The position numbers and the translations under genes are program-made. From NCBI GenBank assembly GCA_963662175.1, contig OY759219.1:27942908-28006907 (forward strand): a DNA stretch of 64,000 nt, written 5' to 3'. The notes under the pieces are model-generated. The model saw nothing but the letters and a program-made list of their open reading frames with translations, did not search any database and was not told where the DNA came from. Of the stretch, positions 33,779-46,500 are shown piece after piece. This DNA comes from Aradus depressus. Taxonomy: Eukaryota; Arthropoda; Insecta; Hemiptera; Aradidae. The stretch's first letter is position 1, and each line of letters begins with the position of its first letter.

Positions 33779-33814
<36 letters not shown>

Positions 33815-33815
33815 A
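33325..33815. repeat. Minisatellite, about 68-bp units
   Basis: ACACTATAAA recurs at 33341, 33410, 33476, 33544, 33610, 33678 and 33749 (spacing 66-71). Two alternating variants (GGTTAAGTACAC... / GGTCAAGTAGGTACAC...) give a dimer of about 135 bp. Ends in a (TA)n microsatellite at about 33784-33811. Confidence 0.9.
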
Positions 33816-34654
33816 ATGATCCATATTGTTCATTACATGAATATTTAATAAATGGAAAATAAGGTACTTAGTTACAATCATTGTATTAGACCTAAGGAAG
33901 GTTACTGGGGGTTATCAAATCGATTTGTACCAGGGTCGATATAGTATCAAAATAGATCAATTCATTCATTTCAATTATGTAATAAAATTAAATGATAAGC
34001 TAATAATGTGTTAACAATAAATGTAAGCAATTAGGATTGTATACGGGAATATGTAAGTATTATAAAAAAAAACAGATGTTTAGTAGTTTAAAGGCTGTAA
34101 AAATTGTGGCCAATGAGAGAGCGGAATCCAAAACGATGGAGAAGTGGTCTGTCCCCTCGTTTATCAGGCCTGTTCAGAGGAGGTGTAGTGGAGTGGTTAG
34201 TGCCGTGAAAAGAAAAGTATGTGAGTCAGTGACAAAAAAGAAACCGGCTGTATGAAGGCACAGGACCTGGAGGGAGTGTTTCTGGAACATTGAACGTAGG
34301 ATCAGAGAAGATGTTAAAGCCAACCTGAAGAAATAAAAATGGTCTAGTATAATATAAAGCCCCGAGGTCAGAAGATGAAGTTAGAAGACATCCTTGCAGC
34401 CCATCGCTCAACTATCACTCTGTTTGAAAATTCACTCTCATCAACAAAAAAAAAGAAAATAACGAGTCAAGGTTTTTATCTGTCATAAAAATTTCATGTG
34501 TGTAAAAATGTGTAACTAACCCTTTCTTTTATAAAAGAAAATTTTATATTCAAAAATAATATTTTTTGAATCTCAAATATAACTGTAACAACTTATTTTT
34601 TGTATAGTTTTTTTATTAATGTAACCGAGGTAAAACGATCGCTACAATATATAT
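33816..34654. other. Spacer between two minisatellite arrays
   Basis: Non-repetitive. A 72-codon frame (34037-34255) has no motif. Confidence 0.4.
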
Positions 34655-34890
34655 ATAAAAAATTAGATGAAGTACACTATAAAATTAGGACAGCCAGGTA
34701 TTTCTTATATAAAAAAAATAAAAATAAAAATTAGGTTAAGTACACTATAAAATTAGGACAGCCCAGGTATTTCTTATATATATAAAAAAAAAAAAAAAAA
34801 AAAGTTAAGTAGGTACACTATAAAATTAGGACACCCGAGTATTTCTTATATAAAAAAAATAAAAAGAAAAAAAAAAGTTAAGTACCAACA
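34655..34890. repeat. Minisatellite, second array
   Basis: The same unit as 33325-33815, with ACACTATAA at 34674, 34742 and 34815. An interposed 840 bp separates it from the main array. Confidence 0.85.
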
Positions 34891-34915
34891 GTAAAAGTTA
34901 TGTGTGTGCAGTCAG

Positions 34916-35080
34916 TGCTGGATTAAGACAATTCGATGCCCTAAGCATTCTGAGCTTATGGCGGCCCCGCCTCACTATTGATATGATTAACGTCGTACCT
35001 ATGTTGGCAAGTTCAATACTAAAGCTCGATTGAACAAAACAAAAGCAAAATTAATTAAGCAAGAAAATAAGAAAATCAAT
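34916..35080 (+). mobile_element. Possible hAT-like end
   Basis: CAGTGCTGGATTAAGACAA followed by GATGCCCTAAGC resembles the 5' terminus of hAT elements. The opposite end and target duplication were not found. Confidence 0.35.
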
Positions 35081-35499
35081 TTTTTTTAAATTAATTTATT
35101 AAAAGACTAAATTTCTCTTTCGTCCAAATACGCAATTCGTTCATTATATACCGTGCACTTCTTCGTCAGATACTTCTTCTTCCTCAGCATCATCATAATC
35201 AGGATTTGATATTTGGTCTTCCATCCGAAGTTTACGGCAGGGTATGAAAAAAATTGTGCGGCTTCTAGTTCCAGTTTCTCTTTGTGCTAATTTTCTATAT
35301 TTTTATTTTAACTATTTTTATTAACATTGATAGAGGGTAAGAAATAATTTAATTCAGGAATTTTTTTTAATAATATAATATGTTGGTAAACATTTTTATT
35401 TACAGTTAAGGTTACATTAATTTATTAACTTATAGATATTGCCTGTAACGCATGACACAATGGTTTTATGATAACTAGAGTAAGAAATATAAATCCTCT

Positions 35500-36013
35500 C
35501 TGATCTCCTTTTTCCTTTCTACCGATTCCGCAGAAAACTAATAGGTGTCGTCTTTGAAGAATTAAAAGTTAGTCGGAAAACAAGAAATTCCGTTGAAAGC
35601 TCAACTTCGAATTCCTGACCGATTATAGGTTAGGTTTTATGAGTCATGCCCGGGCTTTAACTACAAGGTCATATCGCCTACTACCAGAGCGCTCTTTCGT
35701 TACTCTGGTGGACATGAGCCCGACTCAACTGTGGGAGTCCTAAATTTTGCCTACCCTAAATTTTTATTCACCTAGGGCAGGGGTCTTTAACGAGTACCTG
35801 ACATCGTACAGGCTCGGGACCACCGCTTAATGTCCCATCCGCAGGATGGCGTGCTTAAGTTTATTTTACCTCCCAGATTAAATAAACTAAGGGCCTCGAT
35901 CGGGTTTCGAACCAACGATCTTGAGCTCAGAAGGCAAGCACGCATACCACTGAGCCACCGGAGCCCTAACTTATAGATATGCCCCCAATGCTTCATGCCG
36001 CTGGGGAAGTAAA
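35500..36013 (+). repeat. Composite repeat with SINE in its terminal hairpin
   Basis: GACCGATTAT is interrupted by the SINE (35626-35967). The copy then ends with GCTGGGGAAGTAAAACG. Confidence 0.6.
35626..35967 (-). mobile_element. SINE, near full length
   Basis: Minus strand, two TTAGG-type pentamers, full body, B box GGTTCGAAACC, head slightly mutated (CCGGTGGCTCAGTGG). Confidence 0.94.
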
Positions 36014-36043
36014 ACGTCTGACCATTTACAGATTTTATTATTA

Positions 36044-36088
36044 TATGTTAGTCGGCTTTCGAGGTTATTCTCCTCATCAGGCAGTCTC
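36044..36088 (-). ncRNA. Hammerhead-like motif, decayed
   Basis: Minus strand: CTGATGA (36074-36080), a weak GGAGAATAACCTC hairpin, GAAA, then GCCGACTAACATATAATAAT. Same family as 38070-38112. Stem I no longer pairs. Confidence 0.3.
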
Positions 36089-36389
36089 CAAAAAACTCAT
36101 TATTTAGTGAAAACGTTATAAAAATTCTACTGTCTGAACTAAATACATAAAAATTGCGCTAAAATATATAGATAAATTCAATAAATATTTTATCTTACTT
36201 ATTTTAGCTTTCATGTATTCCGAACTTCTGATTCCAAAAGTCATATCACGAAATTTTATATGTGTATCCAAAATGTATGTAATATTTATAGATATACGTT
36301 ATATATTTTGTGAAATAGTCAATATTAAAAAATAATAATATCTCTGCAGAAAATGTTAAGTATCATACAATATTAAGACTTAGGTACTT

Positions 36390-36800
36390 TTTTTTTTTTT
36401 TTTTATTATATTTTTATTATGCCGTAAGATTAATTGTAGTCCTATAAAGCCGGAGCGAGTATGTAGTTAGTCTATTGATCTTATTACGATTCTATTTTTG
36501 ATTTGGTAATAAATTTAATGAGTTTGTTAACGTTTTCTATGTTATTAATGTTAGCTATTGTTTGAAGAAATGTGTTTTCGTTGGATAGTAGTGTCTCATG
36601 TTGTCGTATTTTTTGCAGTTAGTGAAAATGTGGATTACGTCATCAGTCTCATTGCAGTGTTCACAGTTGGGCGATGGTTTTATTTTGATTAGATGTAAGT
36701 ATTAGTTTGTTCTGGCATGTCCGGTCCTCAGTCGTGTCAAGTATATGATCTGTTTAGTCGTCAGTGTCTTACTGTGTGGATGGAACGGTGGATGTTTCCG
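36390..36800 (-). pseudogene. Non-LTR C-terminal zinc-knuckle remnant
   Basis: Minus strand: LRTGHARTN, PNCEHCNETDDVIHIFTNC (C-x2-C-x8-H-x4-C spacing) and VNKLIKFITKSK, across frameshifts, followed by a poly-A-like tail at 36390-36410. Typical end of an RNase H-bearing LINE. Confidence 0.75.
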
Positions 36801-37570
36801 AAATTCTCTTCAATAATAGCTTCCAAATTACCCAACTATTTAATTTCTTACAATTCACAAACCTCTTATCTAAATTATAAAACAAAATTGTCTTCATCAG
36901 GTAGCCTTTCTATTCGGTATACAACAATCTCCTTTATTATTATTAATCTGCGCCTATCCATCTTAGCCCACTAGGATCCCCAGAGACCTGCATCCATCAG
37001 GCATCAATGACCCTTAAAGAAATGCCTTAAAGAAGAAAAAATATGAATTTAATAATTTGAATGGGAAATAAGAATTTGTTAACATAATTAACAATGTGTA
37101 TTATTTATGTATTAACATAAATCACTTACACGTTGAGACACAAATACTTCTTATTGTGAAGTTCACTTTCTTCTTACGTACTTGACTGTTTCCTTAGGCG
37201 CATGTTTTCTCATTCATTTTTGATATATAAAAATTATCAAAAATGTTCAAAATAAAAAAACATGAAATAAGACAGAAATTTCATTTGTCTAGTATACCAG
37301 TGATCTCCTAACGCCAAAAGTTGTGTGTGGACAGTGGCTAACTCACCCTCCCTCACACTGCCTCTTAATAAAGAAATTGTTTTAATTAACCAATAGAAAA
37401 AAATGAGAGGAACTATACGATTAACTGATTAAACTCATTCTAAATGACAAATATGATGGTATTCAGTCACTCTATTTGGTTTCGAGAGGTAACACAACGC
37501 TAACCAATTTTTCTTATATGTTAATTTTTGGGTAAATATTGTGTCAATAGTGTTGTAAATTGAAATCAAT
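36801..37570. other. Upstream of the LRR gene, no other gene
   Basis: AT-rich. Would contain the promoter and 5' UTR of the LRR gene. I see no convincing TATA/Inr pair. Confidence 0.35.
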
Positions 37571-37582
37571 ATGGATTTGCAG
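37571..37582 (+). CDS. LRR gene coding exon 1 (4 codons)
   Basis: AATCAATATGGATTTGCAG then GTAGGT donor. Encodes MDLQ in phase 0, which joins the phase-0 acceptor of exon 2 and completes a classic signal peptide. Chosen because exon 2 has an acceptor, no in-frame ATG before its hydrophobic core, and this donor lies 720 bp upstream in a good ATG context. Transcript data would be needed for certainty. Confidence 0.55.
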
Positions 37583-40500
37583 GTAGGTAAATTGTTGTAA
37601 ATGTGGGGTACTGATTTATGACGTATTTAACAGGCTGTAAAATAAAAATACGTCGGTGAATCACCGGCAATGTACTTCCCCGCCGTTTGCGCTAATATTC
37701 CGTAGTTGACTTACATAGAGGCTCTTAAACCTTTGTATTAAATTTCATGTCGATATATTCATTACATCGGCAATTATTGGGGTTTTTGAGTTGAGCCTCC
37801 CCCTACCTCTAATTCTCTCCATAAATTAGTATCGTCGTTAGAGGGTTCTGGATTCAAATAAAAAATTTCGTGTCGATACATTTATTCTATGGGGAGTTAT
37901 CGTGTTAACGGATACATACATAGACAATTTCTTTTTTCATATTTGGAACCTGGAGGTTGGAAAACATGAAATTTTGTTGAAAACTGCGCATCGAATTTTC
38001 GACCGAATATGTAACTTAGCTGGGGAAGTAATATAGATATAGAGCGTGATCTCTCATAGATTTTATTATTGTGTGCTAGCCAGCTTTCGAGGTTACCTCC
38101 TTTACTGCCCACATTAATCCTACAGTCCGTGCCCTCCCTTCTGTCACACTCCCGAACGATGCCTTAACAAGAGACCTTTTCAGATCAGGCAGTACCATTG
38201 CCAATTTTTTTTACCTTCACATATTTGCTTGTTGTCTTCTTTATATTGTAAATACATATCTGTTTGTAAATTTTAAGTTATTTTATTTATTTATTTTTCA
38301 GTATAGGTTTTTGAATTTTTCAATTATTATTCTGTTGTTAATTCTTGAATTGTACGGCGATGAGAATGAGCATCAAAAGATAGATGATCCATTTACGTAT
38401 TTATGGTTTGATAAGACAAATGAAACATTCGACAATAAAGCAAGATATATGTTTTTGGAACTGAATCAACTGGAAAAACGAGTACGCTCTTTGGAACAGC
38501 CAGGTATGAACTGTATTTACAAAACATTATGTGATGTGGCCAATTCAGGACTAACTTATACCAACCATTTTTGTACATATCATTCTACCTCCCCCCTGCC
38601 CTCCTCTCACATTAATTTCATACTGACATTACTGGGTATAATATATATATTTCTATAATTTCTAATAAAAATTACTGATAATAAATGATACTTTAAAATT
38701 TATTTTTCGTTTTTTTTTTGGAACTATAACTTCCTTGTATTGATCCTATCTCAAATCTAAACCTATTAGCAATTGGAAATTTAATAAGGTATATTTGGTA
38801 AATATAAACTTTTCGATAGGATTGTTTTTGCGAAAATCAAGCGAATCTTGAAAAAAAATGGGTTTCAAAACTACATTTTAGGATAGTTTTATGTGATATG
38901 ATACATCTTGCAAAGCGGGCGATGAGCGAAACATCGTATTCATAAAAAATATGCCTTTTAGTTAACTTTAAGCTTTTTTTGTAAATATTACCGATTAGGT
39001 CATAAATCTTGTAAAATGTAGTCAGGCGAAAAATCTTATCAGCTTTTCACGAAGAAAAGTATATTCTGCGGCGAAAAAGTTTTATTCTTTCTGTTCTTTG
39101 TGTCGCTGATAGAGAATAGTAGCCACCAGTCCGTGGTAGCGAATAGTAGTAATAGACACCAGTAGGTGATAGGGTATAGTAGACACCACTAGGTGATAGG
39201 GAATAGTAGTAGACACCAGTAGGTGATAGGGAATAGTAGACACCACTAGGTGATAGGGAATAGTAGACACCACTAGGTGATAGGGAATAGTAGTAGACAC
39301 CAGTCGGTGATAGGGTATAGTAGACACCACTAGGTGATAGGGAATAGTAGTAGACACCAGTCGGTGATAGGGTATAGTAGACACCACTAGGTGGTAGGGA
39401 ATAGTAGACACCACTAGGTGATAGGGAATAGTAGACACCACTAGGTGATAGGGAATAGTAGACACCACTAGGTGATAGGGAATAGTAGATACCACTAGGT
39501 GATAAGGAATAGTAGTAGACACCAGTCGGTGATTGTGAATAGTAGACACCACTAGGTGATAGGGAATAGTAGTAGACACCAGTCGGTGATAGCGAATAGT
39601 AGACACCACTAGGTGATATGGGAATAGTAGTAGACACCAGTCGGTGATAGGGTATAGTAGACACCACCAGGTGATTTTCTCGATGAGAATAGAGTTTTAC
39701 TACCCAAGCTATACAAAGTATGAGAAATGTTTTTCAATTTAATTCTGTAACAAGATATCTTCTTGTTGGTTGGTTCCGGCATTTCTTCCAGAGGGGTCTT
39801 ATTTTTTTTTTTTTTCGACAATATTTCGGGACACTTACACGTCCCTTCTTCCGGTCACTATGAACTCCGGTCACTATGAGTTCATAGTGACCGGAAGAAA
39901 GAACGTGTAAGTGTCCCGAAATATTGTCGAAAAAAAAAAAATAAGAAGAAGACACCTCTGGAAGAAATGCCGGAATCAACCAACAGTGGAACATCCCAGA
40001 GAAGTTTAAGAAACACAAGATATCTTCTTGCCGCAAGAATATAGTTTTCTCCGTGTTCATTTGAAATTTCAAGTTCTACAATCGTTTTTGCGTTAAAGTG
40101 CTCAAAAAAATAAAAATTTTCCCACGATTACAATACTTTCTTGGCGTATGTAGGAATAATAAAGTAAAAAAATTTAAATGGCTTCGTCAAATATTTGAAT
40201 TTGACGGGCCGTACATTCATCAGAGTATTACGAAAGGGATTATATCGGTGTGAAAAGTGGCCCCTATAAAACTATTGTAATTTGAAAATGAAATATTTCG
40301 GTGTAATTATAATGTATAAACCTGCTAAGATGGATGTTGGCAAAGTTGCATAATGAGAAACTGCACGCGATATTGTCCTCACCCGAAATTAATGTTTGAC
40401 TACCAAAATAGAATTCTTCATGTGTCTCAATGAATATGAAAATAACTATCTTTCTAATTGGGTTCGTTAAGTATGTAGAAAATAGAAGTTCCTCAATTGC

Positions 40501-43500
40501 GATAGGTTCGAAAAAAAAATGTAGTCGGGTTCATGTCCGCCATTAATAAAGGCTAGTACAGACATGCGAGCAACGAACCGAACAACGAGACGAGCCGAGC
40601 ATTTGGATGCTCCACAACCATACTAACGAACATAACCTGCACAAGTTAACCTGCAGATAACAAATTTACGTTTATTTGTATTTCATTTTATTATTATTTA
40701 AAGTCTTCAATCAGAAAATGCTCAAGGTAGGTAGCTACTTACGTCATTAATTTACATATTTGTAGTACAATTAATACGGATACGTATTTATTATGATACG
40801 TAATTTATTTTTACATGTAAATTTTTTAAAATGAACATTTTTTTAGGAAAAGTGTTTGGATAATTCCTCCCAAGCATCCAATCTCTTTATTTTATTAAAA
40901 TGTATTTTGTGTTTTAAATCCCATATGACTGGGTACTGTCTCATAGCTTGAGCAAACTGAATTTGAAGTTCCTGAGACCAGTCTTCAGAAGCCATAATAA
41001 AATCTACTTTATTGAATAATATTTAAATATATATTTAATTAATAAAAAAAAAAAAGAATGTGCACTTCCAAAAACCTAACTACCTGAGAAGGTTATAATA
41101 TTGTTTATAAACAACAACAGTGCTCGGGTCAAGTCGGGACGGTTCGGCTTGGTACCAGTCCACACACACCGCAGCCCGAGCCAAACATTCCTTTGATGGT
41201 TCGTCAAAAAACCGAACCCGACACTATTTTGGGAGTCAACTATTAATTTTTTTAACAAACGGTCGACTGAAGACAGAGCAAAAACTTAATTAATTTATTC
41301 GTTTTACACCGTTTGTTGCCGGTGAGTCACCGACTTTTTTTTTTTGCTGTCCGAATTGAGAAACTTCTATCTTCTACATGCTTAACGAACCCAATTAAAA
41401 AGATAGTTCTTTTCATATTCATTGAGCCACATGAAAAATTCTATTTTGGTAGTCAAGCATTGATTAGGTTGTGGTATAATAATTATTATTAACTAATGAA
41501 TTATATTCTTTCAAGTCGATACCTACATTGCATCGGTAATGCCCTTCATATTGACAGATTCGTGTGGGGTTCCGTACTTACATATAAAATTTCGAGCCGA
41601 TGTATTCATTCTATCGGGAGTAATCGAGGTATTGCGTTCACAAACACACACATAGTCAGACCAAAGTTTTCTTGAGCCAGAGAGGTGGAAAACATGAAAT
41701 TTTGGTGAAAATTCAACATCGAATTTCTGACAGATTTCATAACTTCTTCTATACTTAATATAGCATGGAATAATTAACCAAGGAGTAAAGCTCAACAAGG
41801 GTAAGATAAAAATATATATTTATGGAGAACTCAAATAAGATTTGACAAAATCATTTATTAATAATAAATTGTCATTGCTTTGTTGTTAGTGTATTAGTTG
41901 TAATGGGTTTGTATTTGTGTGTTGTGTTGTTTTGCCATCTTTGTCCTTTGGTTGGTTTGAGTCCCAATAATCCTGTTGTAGAAGGCTCACGTTTGGGACC
42001 ACCACATATAGACTTAACGCTAACAAGAGGTCTCGGCTTCCATCTTGTTTGTCCGAGTCTTCTCTCTTGTCCTCCTGTCTCCAACCAGATTATTAACCAA
42101 AATCAATCCAACCTAACTAAGGATGGGTAATTTCGGAAAATACTCTCTTCAATTATTTTGTACAAAGGATCATGTGTTCAATCTCTGGCTGGCTCTTGGG
42201 TTTTATGTTCTCATCTATACAAAGTATAGAAGTTCATTGGTCAGAAATTCTATACTGTGTTCACCGGAATTTCATTTTCCTGTCTGTCTGTGTCTCAGTT
42301 TATGACTGTGTCTAGCTCTATGTTACTGATGCGATACTAGGTTATAAACTATTAGTTAGTTATTGTGACTTATGCCCGGGCTTTAACTATGAGGTTATAT
42401 CGCCTACTACCCGAGCGCTCATAGTCTTCTATCAGGTTGATCCTTGATTTTCGCACACCCCATGACGAGAGATAGAATCACCTGAGAATTCTAAAAAATA
42501 ATAATTTCTTATGTACACACCAATTCCTTTAAAATTATGTATACTGAACATGACTATATAAGTAGAATAATGTTTAATTTCTGACGCGGCATGAATGCGA
42601 ATAATATTTCATAGTTCTTCGTGAATGTTGTCAGAATCATTCGCTAATTCTGTTCCATTATGCAACTCTTGATAGTTTCATTTACATTGAGCAACTTTCC
42701 ATAAGTTTGAACTCCTTTAGAGACTGAAATGGATTCTTTTAGATCACTTGTTAACCTAGATGATTCTAGGTCAATCATATGACAGAATATTGTGGATTTC
42801 ATAAAATTTATATTTACCTGTAGAATAAATCAGTCAGTCAGTTGTTCTAGTAGAATAAAATCAGTAATCAGTTAGTGCTTTCTGTTAGTTATTGTTACTC
42901 ATGCTCGGGCTTTAGCTACAAGGTCATATCGCCTACTACATAAGACCGAATTTACTGTGGAAGTCCTAAATGTTCCCTACTAAGGTTTACTCTCCTAGGG
43001 AAGGTATCTTATGGAGTATCTGACATCATACAGGCTCCGGAATCCCAAGAAGTTATAATCTATTCTAGCAAGTGTTGTAAAAATTCGTTCTGAATTATTG
43101 TCAATAAAGTTGAAGTAATAAATGAGGAATAAAATAATTTAATATTTCCAAACACTGTTATTTTAGCTGAATCTCTCATACATGCTTCGTTCACATTACA
43201 ACACCATCTCACTTAAATTGAGTAACTGGTGTAATACTTGGAAAATTCACCTCAACACCTACACATCGCAACATATAACATTTACACTAAGACAAGATTC
43301 ATGTCCCGCCGTTTTTATCTACAACAAGCCCCTACCTCAAATTAATACCGTGAGATATTTAGGACTTACACCAGACAGAAGACTGAATGCTTTATTCCCT
43401 TCTGAACACACACACAAAAGCGTAACTGCTACACCTTTCTACTCAAACCACTCTGGATATACGGTTTGCAAATTTACACGGTTAAAACATCTAATCTGAA

Positions 43501-46500
43501 ACGTATTCAGTCAAAGACACTCAGACTCATGACACAATGCCCAATGGCACTAACACACAAATCCTTAAATACTGGTAGTTGCGTAAAAGCAACAATAACG
43601 ATCAAATTGTGTAAAACAAAAAAGGTACTGGTCTGCTAACTAGGGATGGGTATCGATTAACCGATTACTCGAAATAATCTATGTTTTCGTAAAATAATCT
43701 GTTTTTTAAATCGATGTCATCTGGGTTTGATTAATCGGATAATCGATGATTATTTAACGATTATTAAATGTTTAATTAAAATTACAACTCATCCGAAAAA
43801 CAGGAGAAAATAAAGAAAAATGAATTAATTATAATTCATCAGAAGTGCAACTCGCCTAAAAAAGTGGGAGGAGACTATCGTATCGATTATCGATACAACA
43901 CAGTGCCTCTGTGGTGAACTGGTGATAAGTGAAAAGTAACCTTCTAATAGTTCTACTTCTAATTCTACTTTCTAATCATGTGAGTTGTGATTGATTGATT
44001 GTATTAACTTTTGTTTGTGCGTTCGATTAATCGATCATTTAAGCAACCAGTAATAAGTGTATCGATTATTTAGCAGAAAATAATAATCTGTCATTAATCG
44101 ATGTTTTGTTGGTCGATACCCATTCCTACTGCTAACCTCACGCATTCATTTTCAGAAGCTCATCATCGATGTTTCAATATCGAATATTAGATTTTTACAT
44201 GTCGATATTTCTACTTTGGAAGGTTATTTTTTATGAGTTGATGAAAAAGATCCTTTTTTTGAAATATTAAAAGACATTAAGTCATTTTATCAATATATTA
44301 ATCAAAATACATGTTAAATATATCTAAATAAAATATAGTAGTAAAACACAATGTTTGTTTACACGTAACAGAGTTCTGATTGGACTCTCACAGATTTATT
44401 TTTTTCCTCAGTTTGGGAAGTGATCCAGGACTTGAAGCGATGGTCAAGATGCTGCAGAGGTCCTTGTCGATGTTCTTCTGAAACGTTGTCTCTCAGCTGT
44501 TGGAGACATACCCTGACCAACATTCCCCGCCAACAAGTTGTCCCTGCTGATATCAGATATTTGTAAGTGTATGTATAATTTTTAAGTAAAACTTAGGTAA
44601 GATGATCTTAACAGCTATTATCTCGGTTTTTGGTTGGAAACTTCTCAAAGGTTATCTTATATCTAGTAGAAATAAAAAATAGCAGATGCGGAAATACACT
44701 GTAAATATTTTGATTGTTACTTTTAACTAAAAAATAGGAGATGCAGAAATACTCTACAAATAGCTTGATTCTGTTAGTTTTAAATAAGAAATTTCCCTTT
44801 TTAACTAAGAAATAGAAGATGCAGAAGAAATGCTCTATAAACATTTTGATTCTGTTACTTTTAACTAAGAAATAGAAGATGCAGAAATACTCTCTAATCA
44901 GTTTGATTCCGTTACTTTTAACTAAGAAATTTTATGTTACAAACATTAGTTCAAAGTGTTGTAATAAGTTATATTTTAGTTACATTTTTCAGCCTGATAT
45001 GATATCATATTCTATCATGAAAGAGCAGCACAAGTTTCAGTGTAAACTGAGTAAAAATATTAAAATGTCCATATCGTTGGATGACTTATGAATAAACCAT
45101 TCTTCTTCACAGGGATTTGTCAGTAAATCGGATAACTGCACTTCACAAGAACGCCTTCCATGGACTCTCAAGACTCAAACACTTGTAAGTACAATGGTCA
45201 ACAATATTTGTTGCAGTTTTTTGCACTTTATTAGTATGCTGCATAACATTCAATATCTAGAGAAGATTACAGAATAACTGCTTATTCTCTTAGTTCACTG
45301 TAAACTATTCCTTGAGTTAATGAATCTTTAATATCGATCGTGTAAGAATATTATGTTATTGAACTTTCTTTGTGAAGAACTTAAAAACAATTTGCTACTC
45401 AAAAATTTACTTGATCATATCGTGTGTTCTCATTCTACTTCGGCCACATTGAAAGCCACGTATGTCATGTAGTCTATCCATAAACATTCTCCGAAACTTT
45501 TGTGATATTCTTTCAGTTTCTATTAACCATCGTCTTAATTTAAATGTATGTAAACTCAAAAATACTATATTTTTAAAATAGACCTTTAAAATCCATCAAT
45601 TGTAACGTATACAATCGAGTAACATAACTTGACTCAGATAACCACATAAGGAGGTTCCTTCGGTTCTGGATCATAATGGTGAGTGGTGACTAGGACGGCA
45701 TACTGGGATTCGAGTCACATGGTAACACAACTTACATAGATAACCACAAAGGGAGGTTAACTTATATTTTGGAACCGGGCTTATAAGGATGCTACTCGTG
45801 AAATTTCATGAAATGTTTTTTATATTATAAGGCTGCTGGGAGCTCAATGATAGTGTGCTTGTTGGGCGCAATGATCAAACCTGTCTGACGTCCTTAGGTT
45901 TTTTTTTTATCTGAGAGGTAACAAAATTAGCACGTTGTCCTTTGGACGGACGTTAAACGATGGTCCCGAGCCTGTGCTATGTAAGGACCCTCCTCACTCT
46001 AATTAACTAAACCTGTTTAGGCAACATTGTGACCAATGAGCCGCCGCTCTATCTCTATCAATTCTTGTATAATAAGAATAATATTTATATTATAATTTTT
46101 CTTGCAGAGATATCTCATATAACAATGTTGACTACTTACCAGAGGCCATATTTGAATCATTGGACAGTCTTCAATATCTGTAAGTAAGAATGGAATAAGT
46201 TACTTTACAAATTAGAATAATAAACGTTATTCTTCAGCAAATATGCCCAACCGTGTTTACGTGATGTCGGAAATGGTACTCTCGACATAACATAGAACAT
46301 GTACTAGTGGAGTAGAAAAACTTGTCACAAATAAAGGTTTTCAATATTACTAAAGTTATTGAATAATAACTATTAATTAACATTGCTCATAAGCTCATGG
46401 TTCTTATAAACAAACGTTAAATGAATAATAATAATGGTCATTAAAAAATAAATAATAGAAGATAAATGAATATACGATTCTTTACATTAATAAATACAAT

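Noticed and set aside
33340..34880. CRISPR-like array
   Set aside because: Units of about 68 bp are adjacent and variant throughout, without unique spacers; this is a eukaryotic minisatellite.
37500..37570. TATA box and initiator for the LRR gene
   Set aside because: TATA-like strings are everywhere in this AT-rich DNA, and no positioned Inr/DPE combination stands out.
39047..39667. 206-residue minus-strand protein with SPSGVYY repeats
   Set aside because: Entirely produced by a minisatellite whose units are multiples of three. A second frame is equally open, and there is no splice or start context.
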